Shown here piece after piece: positions 16,176 through 24,583 of a stretch of 64,000 nt of DNA. The notes under the pieces are model-generated. The model did not search any database, was not told the origin of the DNA, and saw only the letters and a list, made by a program, of their open reading frames with translations. The DNA is from Agrococcus sediminis. GTDB lineage: Bacteria; Actinomycetota; Actinomycetes; Actinomycetales; Microbacteriaceae. The DNA is taken from NCBI RefSeq assembly GCF_007923295.1, contig NZ_VOIR01000015.1, forward strand, positions 76,161-140,160, written 5' to 3'. A program made the translations under genes and the position numbers. Position 1 is the first letter of the stretch; each line of letters begins with the position of its first letter.

Positions 16176-16625
16176 ATGACTGATCAGCTTCGAGGCGAGG
16201 ACACCGCCAACCCCACGGATGCCGTCCGTCAGGCGAGCGAGATCGACCGCGACCAGGTCGACGACGCCCCCGAGGCGAGCGGCGCCATCTCGACGACGCC
16301 GGTCGACGGCGGCGGCGACTCCGACCCCGACCAGTGGGCCGACCAGATGGCCGACGGCGAGGACTTCGACGAGTCGATGGGGGAGCCCGCCGACGACGAC
16401 CGCGTGCTCGCGACCGACGAGCTCGACGAGATCGACGACGACGACGCCCCCGAGGGCTCCGAGGCGCGCGACGAGGAGTTCGAGGGCGACGACCCGGCCG
16501 ACATCCCCGACGAGCACGGCGGCACGCAGGCGGGCGTCGACACCGACGACAACGGCGTCGACGACACCGTGCTGCCCGAGGGCACCGACCGCATCGTCGA
16601 CACCGGCGACGACGACTGGGAGTGA
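16176..16625 (+). CDS. DUF5709-like highly acidic protein
   Basis: A 149-residue protein of unknown function dominated by Asp and Glu, with runs such as EIDDDDAPEGSEARDEEFEGDDPAD and almost no hydrophobic core; it is likely disordered. It resembles DUF5709-type actinobacterial proteins (segments DQWADQMADGEDFDESMGEPADDDRV and HGGTQAGVDTDDNGVDD). No signal peptide or membrane helix. Its own leaderless promoter separates it from ispH. A Ca2+-like DxDxNG pattern (DTDDNGVDD) is visible, but a single loop is not evidence of calcium binding. Confidence 0.7.
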   Translation: MTDQLRGEDTANPTDAVRQASEIDRDQVDDAPEASGAISTTPVDGGGDSDPDQWADQMADGEDFDESMGEPADDDRVLATDELDEIDDDDAPEGSEARDEEFEGDDPADIPDEHGGTQAGVDTDDNGVDDTVLPEGTDRIVDTGDDDWE

Positions 16626-16670
16626 CTCCGCGCTGATCGCATGAGCACCGCGCCCCGACGGGCGCGCGCA

Positions 16671-16704
16671 GAAGGGCCCCGCCGATCGACCGGCGGGGCC
16701 CTTC
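16671..16704. terminator. Bidirectional terminator hairpin
   Basis: A 14-bp perfect stem (16671-16684 against 16691-16704, core AAGGGCCCCGCCG) with a 6-base loop lies between the convergent DUF5709-like and aldolase genes. On the plus strand it runs into CTTCCCT, on the minus strand into CTTCTGC. Confidence 0.85.
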
Positions 16705-16723
16705 CCTGTCGCGGTGCGGGTCG

Positions 16724-17749
<1,026 letters not shown>

Positions 17750-17866
17750 TGCGGCTCCTGACTCGTCGGGTCGCGGACCGCCAGTCGCGGCCTCGCGGGA
17801 ACATCGTCAGTCTAGGTCGCCGGTCATGCGGCCGCCCCGGCGGATGCGCACGGATGAGCCGTCGGC

Positions 17867-17895
17867 GTGACAGGGAACCCAACTTCCTATAGGAT
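17867..17895 (+). promoter_or_regulatory. Promoter with palindromic operator upstream of the tetrulose kinase operon
   Basis: GTGACA (17867-17872, five of six matches to TTGACA) is separated by 17 bases from TAGGAT (17890-17895). The perfect palindrome TCCTATAGGA (17885-17894) covers this -10 box. The same ten bases occur at 21697-21706 before the next operon. Operator position suggests repression, most likely by the GntR protein encoded at 20899-21621. Confidence 0.7.
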
Positions 17896-17944
17896 TCCAA
17901 GGAGTGCCCGCCCCGCTCCGGGGATCCTATGCGAGGAGAGCGCA

Positions 17945-19672
17945 ATGACGCGACTGTTCAACGATCCGTCCCAGTTCGCCGACGAGATGATCGAGGGCTT
18001 CGCGGCCGCGGCATCCCGGTGGGTGCAGGCAGCCCCCGGCGGCGTCGTGCGCTCGACCAGGGCCGACGAGCCCACGGTGGCGCTCGTCGTCGGCGGCGGC
18101 AGCGGCCACTACCCGGCCTTCGGCGGCCTCGTCGGCCCCGGCCTCGCGCACGGCGCCGCGATGGGCAACCTCTTCGCCTCGCCGTCGGCGCAGCAGGTCT
18201 ACGCCATCGCGAAGCAGGCCGACCAGGGCCAGGGCGTGCTGCTCAGCTACGGCAACTACGCCGGCGACGTGCTGCACTTCGACCAGGCCCAGGAGCGCCT
18301 GCGCGCCGAGGGCATCGACGTGCGCACCGTCACCGTCACCGACGACATCTGGAGCGCCCCGAAGGAGCGCCTCGAGCAGCGCCGCGGCATCGCGGGCGAC
18401 CTCGCGGTCTTCAAGACCGCCGGCGCCGCCGCCGAGGCGGGCTACGACATCGACGGCGTCGAGCGCATCGCGCAGACCGCCAACGCCCGCACCCGCTCGT
18501 TCGGCGTCGCCTTCTCGGGCTGCACGCTGCCGGGCGCCTCCGAGCCGCTCTTCACCGTGCCCGAGGGCAAGATGGCGGTCGGCCTCGGGATCCACGGGGA
18601 GCCCGGCATCGACGAGGTCGACGTGCCCACCGCCGACGAGCTCGCGCAGCTGTTCGTCGACAAGCTGCTCGACGAGGTGCCCGACGGCGTCGAGGTCGAG
18701 GGCGCGCGCGTCGTGCCGTTGCTGAACGGCCTCGGCAGCGTCAAGTACGAGGAGATGTTCGTCGTCTACCGCCGCGTGCATGCGCTGCTCGAGGAGCGCG
18801 GGCTCACGATCGTCGAGCCCGAGGTGGGCGAGCTCTGCACGAGCTTCGACATGGCGGGCGTCTCGCTGACGCTGCTGTGGCTCGACGAGGAGCTCGAGCG
18901 CCTGTGGTGCGCGCCTGCCGACTCCGCGGGCTTCCGCAAGGGCTCGGTGGCCCCGCAGCAGCAGGCCGACGCCGTCGACGCCGCGGTCGACGAGCAGGAG
19001 GTGCCCGAGTCGACGGCCGAGTCGCGCGACGCGGCCCACGTCATCGCCGCCGCGCTCGCCGCGGTCGCCGACGCGATCGACGACGCCGCCGAGGAGCTCG
19101 GCCACATGGACTCCGTCGCGGGCGACGGCGACCACGGCATCGGCATGCAGCGCGGCTCGCGCGCGGGCAGCACCGCGGCGACGGCGGCCGTGCATGCCGG
19201 CGCCGGCGCGCAGACGACGCTCGAGCGGGCGGCGGATGCGTGGAGCGACCGGGCGGGCGGCACCTCCGGTGCGATCTGGGGCGAGATGCTCCGCACGCTC
19301 GGCAGGCACGTGGGCGACGACCGCCACGTGACGGCGCAGACCGTCGCCGACGGCGTGGTCGCCGCGAAGGACGCCGTGATGGCGTTCGGCAAGGCCAAGG
19401 TCGGCGACAAGACGATGGTCGACGCCATCGTGCCGTTCGCCGACGACCTCGCCCGCCGCATCGCCGACGGCCAGCGCCTGCGCGACGCGTGGGGGCACTC
19501 CGCCGGCGTCGCCGACGAGGCAGCGCAGGAGACCGCCGCGCTCGCCGCGACGCTCGGCCGCGCCAAGTCGCACGGCGACAAGTCCATCGGCACCCCCGAC
19601 CCGGGCGCCGTCTCGTTCGCGCTCATCTGCAGCACCATCTACGACGTCCTCACCACAGACAGGGAGCAGTGA
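17945..19672 (+). CDS. lerK: DhaK/DhaL-type kinase, probable L-erythrulose kinase
   Basis: A 575-residue ATP-dependent kinase with fused DhaK and DhaL domains. The DhaK half (1-340) has [10 protein letters not shown] and GIHGEPGID, whose His forms the hemiaminal bond with a ketose carbonyl. The DhaL half (about 385-575) has [15 protein letters not shown], the Mg-ATP motif. General members phosphorylate dihydroxyacetone; the group next to RpiB-like and TIM-like isomerases phosphorylates L- or D-erythrulose in tetritol catabolism. Both such isomerases follow here in one operon, which favours erythrulose over dihydroxyacetone. GGAG lies upstream of ATG 17945. Substrate assignment is from context. 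Confidence 0.8.
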   Translation: MTRLFNDPSQFADEMIEGFAAAASRWVQAAPGGVVRSTRADEPTVALVVGGGSGHYPAFGGLVGPGLAHGAAMGNLFASPSAQQVYAIAKQADQGQGVLLSYGNYAGDVLHFDQAQERLRAEGIDVRTVTVTDDIWSAPKERLEQRRGIAGDLAVFKTAGAAAEAGYDIDGVERIAQTANARTRSFGVAFSGCTLPGASEPLFTVPEGKMAVGLGIHGEPGIDEVDVPTADELAQLFVDKLLDEVPDGVEVEGARVVPLLNGLGSVKYEEMFVVYRRVHALLEERGLTIVEPEVGELCTSFDMAGVSLTLLWLDEELERLWCAPADSAGFRKGSVAPQQQADAVDAAVDEQEVPESTAESRDAAHVIAAALAAVADAIDDAAEELGHMDSVAGDGDHGIGMQRGSRAGSTAATAAVHAGAGAQTTLERAADAWSDRAGGTSGAIWGEMLRTLGRHVGDDRHVTAQTVADGVVAAKDAVMAFGKAKVGDKTMVDAIVPFADDLARRIADGQRLRDAWGHSAGVADEAAQETAALAATLGRAKSHGDKSIGTPDPGAVSFALICSTIYDVLTTDREQ

Positions 19673-19674
19673 CC

Positions 19675-20130
19675 ATGGGCATCCGCCTCATCGTCGGCAG
19701 CGACAAGGCCGGCTTCGACTACAAGGAGATCCTGAAGCGCGACATGGAGGCGAACGACCTCGTCGACTCCGTGGTCGACGTGGGCGTCGACGACGCCGAG
19801 GGCTCGACCTCGTACCCGAAGGTCGCCATCGAGGCCGCCGAGCGCGTCGCCCGCGGCGAGGCTGACCGCGCCCTGCTGCTGTGCGGCACGGGCCTGGGCG
19901 TCGCGATCGCCGCGAACAAGGTGTCGGGCATCCGCGCCGTCACCGCGCACGATTCGTTCTCGGTCGAGCGCTCGATCCTCTCGAACGACGCGCAGGTGCT
20001 CTGCATGGGCCAGCGCGTCGTGGGCATCGAGCTCGCGCGCCGGCTCGCCAAGGAGTGGCTGACCTACACCTTCGACCCCGCCAGCCACTCGCAGGCGAAC
20101 GTCGACGACATCTGCGCCTACGAGGGCTGA
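19675..20130 (+). CDS. derI: RpiB-family isomerase, probable D-erythrulose 4-phosphate isomerase
   Basis: A 151-residue member of the RpiB/LacAB sugar-phosphate isomerase family. The active-site Cys is in [16 protein letters not shown], and the phosphate-binding region [11 protein letters not shown] and the His-containing [10 protein letters not shown] loop are present. Ribose-5-phosphate isomerase B is the close relative, but in operons with a DhaK-type kinase and TIM-like isomerase this family converts D-erythrulose 4-phosphate to D-erythrose 4-phosphate (DerI, also called EryI). The ATG is 2 bases after the kinase stop. I assign the function from the operon, with RpiB as the alternative. 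Confidence 0.78.
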   Translation: MGIRLIVGSDKAGFDYKEILKRDMEANDLVDSVVDVGVDDAEGSTSYPKVAIEAAERVARGEADRALLLCGTGLGVAIAANKVSGIRAVTAHDSFSVERSILSNDAQVLCMGQRVVGIELARRLAKEWLTYTFDPASHSQANVDDICAYEG

Positions 20131-20134
20131 CCGG

Positions 20135-20902
20135 ATGGCGGGGATGCTGATCGGCTCGAGCCTGAAGATGTACTTCGGGCGCGCCCGCACGCTCGAGTGG
20201 ACGCGCGCGGTCGCCGCGATCTGCGCCGAGCATCCGGCCGTGCAGGGCGGGCTCGTGGAGCCCTTCGTCATCCCCACGTTCCCCTCGATCCCCGAGGTCG
20301 TGCCGATCGCCACCCACGCGGGCATGCTCGTCGGCGCGCAGGATCTCCACTGGGAGGACGCCGGCGCCTTCACGGGCGAGGTGTCGGCGCCGGAGCTCGC
20401 CGAGCACGGCGTCGCGCTCGCCGAGATCGGCCACGCCGAGCGCCGCGCGATGTTCGGCGAGACCGACGAGACCGTCGCCCGCAAGGTGGCGGCCGCCCTG
20501 CGGCACGGCATCGCGCCGGTGCTGTGCATCGGCGAGCCCGACCGGGGCGCACCGGACGCGGCCGCGGCCGCCTGCATCCGCCAGCTCGACGCATCCCTCG
20601 CCCTCGCTCGCGGCGCCGGCGCGACCGGCCGGCTCGTGGTCGCCTACGAGCCCGTCTGGGCGATCGGCGCACCGGAGCCCGCCGGCGACGACCACATCCG
20701 CGCGGTCGGGGCGGCGCTGCGCGCGCACCTCGCCGACGACCCGCTCGACGCGCAGGTCATCTACGGCGGCAGCGCCGGCCCCGGGCTGCTGCCGCGCATC
20801 GCCGACAGCGTCGACGGCATGTTCCTCGGGCGCTTCGCGCACGACCCCGCGGCGTTCGGCCGCATCCTCGACGAGGCGCTCGCACTCCAGGAGACACGAT
20901 GA
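20135..20902 (+). CDS. lerI: TIM-like isomerase, probable L-erythrulose 1-phosphate isomerase
   Basis: A 255-residue triosephosphate-isomerase homologue. Catalytic residues are kept: K11 (GSSLKMYF), H100 (EIGHAERR) and E172 (AYEPVWAIG), with the phosphate loop GGSAGPG. The usual NWKMN start of true TpiA is SSLKMYF here, as in LerI/EryH proteins that interconvert L-erythrulose 1-phosphate and D-erythrulose 4-phosphate. It starts 4 bases after the RpiB-like gene and overlaps the GntR gene by 4 bases. True triosephosphate isomerase is unlikely given the context. Confidence 0.8.
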   Translation: MAGMLIGSSLKMYFGRARTLEWTRAVAAICAEHPAVQGGLVEPFVIPTFPSIPEVVPIATHAGMLVGAQDLHWEDAGAFTGEVSAPELAEHGVALAEIGHAERRAMFGETDETVARKVAAALRHGIAPVLCIGEPDRGAPDAAAAACIRQLDASLALARGAGATGRLVVAYEPVWAIGAPEPAGDDHIRAVGAALRAHLADDPLDAQVIYGGSAGPGLLPRIADSVDGMFLGRFAHDPAAFGRILDEALALQETR

Positions 20903-21621
20903 CCACCCAGCTGCCGTTCCGCGGCGTGCGCGAGCTCGAGCGCCGCGGCCTCCGCGATCGGGTCTACGACCTCATCCTCGAGCTGCTGCTCGAGGGCGAC
21001 GTGGAGCCGGGCTCGCGGCTCTCGATCGACACGCTCGCGAAGCAGCTCGACGTCTCGCCCACGCCCGTGCGCGAGGCGATGGTGCAGCTCGAGCGCACCG
21101 GGCTCGTCACGCGCGAGGCGCTCAAGGGCTATCGGGTCGCGCCCCCGCTCGGGCCCGATCAGCTCGCCGAGCTGTTCGACGCGCGCCTCATGCTCGAGGT
21201 CGAGGCGACCCGGCTGGCCGCGCCGAAGGCCGCCCAGCTGCTCGAGCGGCTGCGCGTCGCGCACGAGCGGCACCAGGAGTGCGCCGACCGCATCGTCGAG
21301 GCGATGGATGCGGGGGCCGACGTGCCCGTGCGCACCACGGCCGAGTACTTCGACGCGGACTCCGCCTTCCACCGCGCGATCTTCGAGGCAGCGGGCAACC
21401 GCTACCTCATCTCGATGCACGACGACCTGGGCGCCATGACGCACCGCTTGCGGCAGGCCGTGCTGCGCGGCACGAGCGACGTGCGCGAGGCGCACGCCGA
21501 GCACGCGCGGGTGCTCGACGCCCTCGAGCGCGGCGACGCCGACGCCGCCACGGCGGCGATGCGCGCACACATCCAGGGCGTGCGCACGCGCTCGGTGCGC
21601 GACGAGGCCGCCGGGTCCTGA
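20899..21621 (+). CDS. GntR-family transcriptional regulator, FadR/FCD subfamily
   Basis: A 240-residue regulator. The N-terminal winged helix-turn-helix shows LRDRVYDLILELLLEGDVEPGSRLSIDTLAKQLDVSPTPVREAMVQLERTGLV, the standard GntR pattern. The C-terminal all-helical FCD effector domain (about 90-230) includes the metal-binding type residues D and H in YFDADSAFHRAIFEAAGN and later H in EAHAEHARVLDAL. It overlaps the isomerase stop (ATGA) and closes the kinase operon. Two copies of TCCTATAGGA, one before each operon, are its best candidate operators. The effector is probably a pathway intermediate. Confidence 0.88.
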   Translation: MTTQLPFRGVRELERRGLRDRVYDLILELLLEGDVEPGSRLSIDTLAKQLDVSPTPVREAMVQLERTGLVTREALKGYRVAPPLGPDQLAELFDARLMLEVEATRLAAPKAAQLLERLRVAHERHQECADRIVEAMDAGADVPVRTTAEYFDADSAFHRAIFEAAGNRYLISMHDDLGAMTHRLRQAVLRGTSDVREAHAEHARVLDALERGDADAATAAMRAHIQGVRTRSVRDEAAGS

Positions 21622-21696
21622 GCCGGCCGGCACTGGCGTGGGGGACACGCCCGGGCTCAGCGCGCGCTTGCGCCCGTCGCGTTATCTGACTAGTTT

Positions 21697-21706
21697 TCCT
21701 ATAGGA
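21697..21706. promoter_or_regulatory. Palindromic operator TCCTATAGGA, second copy
   Basis: An exact repeat of the 10-bp palindrome at 17885-17894, embedded here in an AT-rich stretch (TAGTTTTCCTATAGGATATTTTC) that is unusual for this genome and probably contains the promoter. It lies 51 bases before the start codon of the TIM-barrel gene. Confidence 0.65.
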
Positions 21707-21756
21707 TATTTTCAAGGGCGAAGATCGCGCCCGCGGATTGCAACGGAGCAGACGAG

Positions 21757-22695
21757 ATGGCAGAGCAGCCAGCATTCACCGCCGAGACCTGGCCGATCGC
21801 CACCTGCCTGCACGGCATCCCCGCCGTCTCGGCCGACGGCGTCGCCCTGCACGACGCGGACCCTGCGGTCTGGGACGACGCGTTCGCCCAGGTCGCCGAC
21901 GTGGGCTTCTCGCTCGCGGAGCTCGCCGACAGCCACATCCGCCCCGCCGACCTCGAGGCGAGCCGCAAGGACGAGCTGTTCTCGATCCTCGACTCGCACG
22001 GCATCCGCATCCCCTCGGTGCACCTGCAGCGCCAGAGCGTGATCATGCCCGGCCACGAGGAGCGCAACCTCGCCTACGCCCACCGCACGATCGACGCCGC
22101 GGCGGAGTGGGGCATGGAGGTCTTCTCGACCGGCCTGCACGAGCCGTTCAGCGAGGCGCAGCGCAAGGCGCTGTGGTTCTGGACCGCGCAGGGCCCGACG
22201 AACGACCCGGATGACCCGGAGCTCTGGACCGCGGCGGTGACGCGCCTGCGCGAGCTCGGCCGGCACGCTGCCGAGGTGGGGCTCAAGATGTCGCTCGAGA
22301 TGTACGAGGACACCTTCCTCGGCACCGCCGACTCGGCCGTGCGCCTCGTCGAGGAGATCGGGCTCGACAACGTCGGCCTCAACCCCGACATCGCCAACCT
22401 CATCCGCCTCCACCGGCCGATCGAGGACTGGCGCGATATGCACGCGAAGACGCTGCCGTACGCCAACTACTGGCACGTCAAGAACTACACGCGCGACGAG
22501 GCGGCCGACGGCTCGTGGGCGACCAGCGTGCCCTCCACCATGGAGGGCGGCCTCATCAACTACCGCCAGGTCGTGCGCGACGCGCTCGCGCTCGGCTTCG
22601 ACGGCATCTTCCTCATGGAGCACTACGGCGGCGACAGCCTCGGCAACTGCTCCACCAACCAGCGCTACCTGCGCTCGCTCCTCCCGAAGGGCTGA
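21757..22695 (+). CDS. Xylose-isomerase-like TIM-barrel enzyme (sugar isomerase/epimerase or decarboxylase)
   Basis: A 312-residue metal-dependent TIM barrel of the AP_endonuc_2 superfamily. Probable metal ligands are Glu in MSLEMYED, Asp in GLNPDIANL, His in NYWHVKNY and Glu in IFLMEHYGG. The superfamily includes ketose epimerases, isomerases, dehydratases and the 3-oxo-isoapionate decarboxylase that makes L-erythrulose. It is the first gene of the second operon under the shared operator. The exact reaction is not identifiable. Feeding a tetrulose or its precursor to the adjacent kinase pathway is the contextual inference. Confidence 0.7.
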   Translation: MAEQPAFTAETWPIATCLHGIPAVSADGVALHDADPAVWDDAFAQVADVGFSLAELADSHIRPADLEASRKDELFSILDSHGIRIPSVHLQRQSVIMPGHEERNLAYAHRTIDAAAEWGMEVFSTGLHEPFSEAQRKALWFWTAQGPTNDPDDPELWTAAVTRLRELGRHAAEVGLKMSLEMYEDTFLGTADSAVRLVEEIGLDNVGLNPDIANLIRLHRPIEDWRDMHAKTLPYANYWHVKNYTRDEAADGSWATSVPSTMEGGLINYRQVVRDALALGFDGIFLMEHYGGDSLGNCSTNQRYLRSLLPKG

Positions 22696-22699
22696 GACC

Positions 22700-23653
22700 A
22701 TGACCACGAAGACCATCGCCGTCGTCGGCTCCGGCTACATGGGCGGCGGCATCGCCCAGGTGCTCGCGCTCGCCGGCTACGACGTGCAGATCGCCGACAT
22801 CTCGGCCGAGATCGCGCAGCAGAACCGCGCCCGGCTGCTCGACGAGGCGGCGCAGTTCGCCGCCGACGGGCTGTTCCCCGCCGACGCGGTCGAGCGCATC
22901 GAGGCGCGCCTCACCGCCGCCGAGTCGATCGAGTCGGCCGTCGCCGACGCCGACTTCATCGAGGAGGCGGTGCCCGAGAAGATCGAGATCAAGCACGCGA
23001 CGCTCGCGCGCATCTCGGCCGCCGCCCGCCCCGACGCGATCATCGGCTCCAACACGTCGACGATCCTGATCGGCAGCCTCGCCGAGGCCGTCGAGCACCC
23101 CGAGCGCTTCCTCGGCGTGCACTTCTCGAACCCGGCGCCGTTCATCCCGGGCGTCGAGCTCATCGCGCACGAGGGCACGGATGCCGCCATCCTCCCCGTG
23201 GTCGAGGAGATCGTCGCGGCGACCGGCAAGGAGACGGCACGCGTCGGCGACGCGACCGGCTTCGTGCTCAACCGCCTCCAGTACGCCCTCTTCCACGAGG
23301 CCACCCAGCTCGTGGAGGAGGGCGTGGCGACGCCCGACGACATCGACACGATCGTGCGCACGACGTTCGGCTTCCGGCTGCCCGTCTTCGGGCCGTTCGC
23401 GATCGCCGACATGGCCGGCCTCGACGTCTACGCGTTCTGCTACGCATCGCTGCAGACGCGCTGGCCCGAGCGCTTCGCGACGCCGGACTCCCTCAAGGAG
23501 CTCGTCGACGCCGGCAAGTTCGGCACCAAGTCGGGCTCCGGCTACCTCGAGGTGCCGGCGGAGCGCACCGCAGAGCTCATCGCCTACCGCAACAAGGCGT
23601 ACGTGGCCATCAAGCAGCTCATGGACGAGCTCGGCCCGGCCCCCATCCACTGA
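22700..23653 (+). CDS. 3-hydroxyacyl-CoA dehydrogenase-like NAD-dependent oxidoreductase
   Basis: A 317-residue two-domain dehydrogenase. The N-terminal Rossmann fold has GSGYMGGGIAQ and the domain continues with SNTSTILIGSLA and FLGVHFSNPAPFIPGVELI, containing the catalytic His and Asn. The C-terminal helical domain has GFVLNRLQYALFHEA. The fold covers 3-hydroxyacyl-CoA dehydrogenases, L-gulonate 3-dehydrogenase and carnitine dehydrogenase. In a sugar locus a free 3-hydroxy acid such as an aldonate is more plausible than an acyl-CoA. The ATG lies 4 bases after the TIM-barrel gene. Confidence 0.78.
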   Translation: MTTKTIAVVGSGYMGGGIAQVLALAGYDVQIADISAEIAQQNRARLLDEAAQFAADGLFPADAVERIEARLTAAESIESAVADADFIEEAVPEKIEIKHATLARISAAARPDAIIGSNTSTILIGSLAEAVEHPERFLGVHFSNPAPFIPGVELIAHEGTDAAILPVVEEIVAATGKETARVGDATGFVLNRLQYALFHEATQLVEEGVATPDDIDTIVRTTFGFRLPVFGPFAIADMAGLDVYAFCYASLQTRWPERFATPDSLKELVDAGKFGTKSGSGYLEVPAERTAELIAYRNKAYVAIKQLMDELGPAPIH

Positions 23654-23673
23654 TCCACGAAAGGCATCGGCAC

Positions 23674-24444
23674 ATGGCCACCGCATTCCCCGAGTCCAAG
23701 ACCGTCGTCCTCACCGGCGCGGCCTCGCCGCGCGGCATCGGCCGCGCATCCGCCCACTACCTCGCGGAGCACGGCTGGAACGTCGGCATCATCGACCTCG
23801 ACGCCGACGCGGCCAAGGCGGTCGCCGCCGAGATCGCCGAGCAGCACGGCGTGCAGGCCGCCGGCGCCGGCGCGAACGTCGCCGACGAGGCACAGGTGCG
23901 CGCCGCGTACGACGAGCTCGAGGCCGCCCTGCCGCAGATCGTCGCGCTCGTGAACCTCGCGGGCGTGTCGAGCCCGGTGCCCTACCTCGAGGTCACGGCC
24001 GACGAGTGGAACCGCGTCATGGGCATCAACATGAACGGCGTGCACTACGCCACCCGTCGCGCCGTCGAGTCGATGGTGCAGCACGGCGTCGGCCGCGTCG
24101 TGAGCCTCTCGTCGGTCTCGGCGCAGCGCGGAGGCGGCACGTTCTCGAAGACGGTGTACTCGGCCGCCAAGGCGGGCGTCATCGGCTTCACGCGCTCCGT
24201 CGCCCGCGAGCTCGGCCCGCAGGGCGTGACGGTCAACGCCATCTCGCCCGGCCCCATCGACACCGACATCATGGGCGGCACGCTCACCGAGGAGCGGAAG
24301 GCCGCCATGGCGGCCGACGGCGTGCTCCCGCGCATCGGCACGCCCCGCGACATCGCGGCCGCCATCGCCTACCTGATCTCCGAGGACGCAGGATTCGTGA
24401 CGGGCCAGACCCTGAACGTCGACGGCGGCCTCTACATGCACTGA
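23674..24444 (+). CDS. Short-chain dehydrogenase/reductase
   Basis: A 256-residue classical SDR using NAD(P). Cofactor motif TGAASPRGIGRAS (about 15-27), structural NLAG, catalytic Ser in SLSSVSAQRGG and the YSAAK pair (Tyr and Lys), then PGPIDTDI. A near-consensus AAAG ribosome site precedes the ATG. Acidic residues after the second strand (IDLDAD) suggest NAD preference. In this operon a polyol, tetrose or 3-oxo acid is the probable substrate; the family fold cannot tell which. Confidence 0.85.
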   Translation: MATAFPESKTVVLTGAASPRGIGRASAHYLAEHGWNVGIIDLDADAAKAVAAEIAEQHGVQAAGAGANVADEAQVRAAYDELEAALPQIVALVNLAGVSSPVPYLEVTADEWNRVMGINMNGVHYATRRAVESMVQHGVGRVVSLSSVSAQRGGGTFSKTVYSAAKAGVIGFTRSVARELGPQGVTVNAISPGPIDTDIMGGTLTEERKAAMAADGVLPRIGTPRDIAAAIAYLISEDAGFVTGQTLNVDGGLYMH

Positions 24445-24449
24445 TCACC

Positions 24450-24548
24450 ATGGGCTCCTGGTCGAAGTCGCGCATCCTCTTCCTCGCCCTGGGCGTCGTC
24501 CTCGTCGGCGTCGGCCTGTGGCTGATCCTCCCGTCCGTCCTCAACTGA
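24450..24548 (+). CDS. 32-residue single-pass membrane microprotein
   Basis: A small reading frame starting 5 bases after the SDR stop and ending 35 bases before the transporter start. It has a short basic N-terminus (MGSWSKSR), one hydrophobic helix (ILFLALGVVLVGVGLWLIL) and a PSVLN end. Codon use matches the neighbours, with G/C at nearly all third positions. Position directly before a transporter recalls small helper subunits of other secondary carriers. No database family is recognised. Translation would rely on coupling, as no clear ribosome site is seen. Confidence 0.6.
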   Translation: MGSWSKSRILFLALGVVLVGVGLWLILPSVLN

Positions 24549-24583
24549 CCGAAACCGAAGCACCGCACTCGAAGGAGAGTCCC

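Noticed and set aside
16176-16625. Calcium-binding protein
   Set aside because: Only one DxDxNG-like stretch inside a generally acidic, low-complexity chain; not enough for an EF-hand or RTX assignment.
20135-20902. Housekeeping triosephosphate isomerase
   Set aside because: The N-terminal NWKMN is replaced by SSLKMYF and the gene lies between RpiB-like and GntR genes in a kinase operon, the setting of erythrulose-phosphate isomerases.
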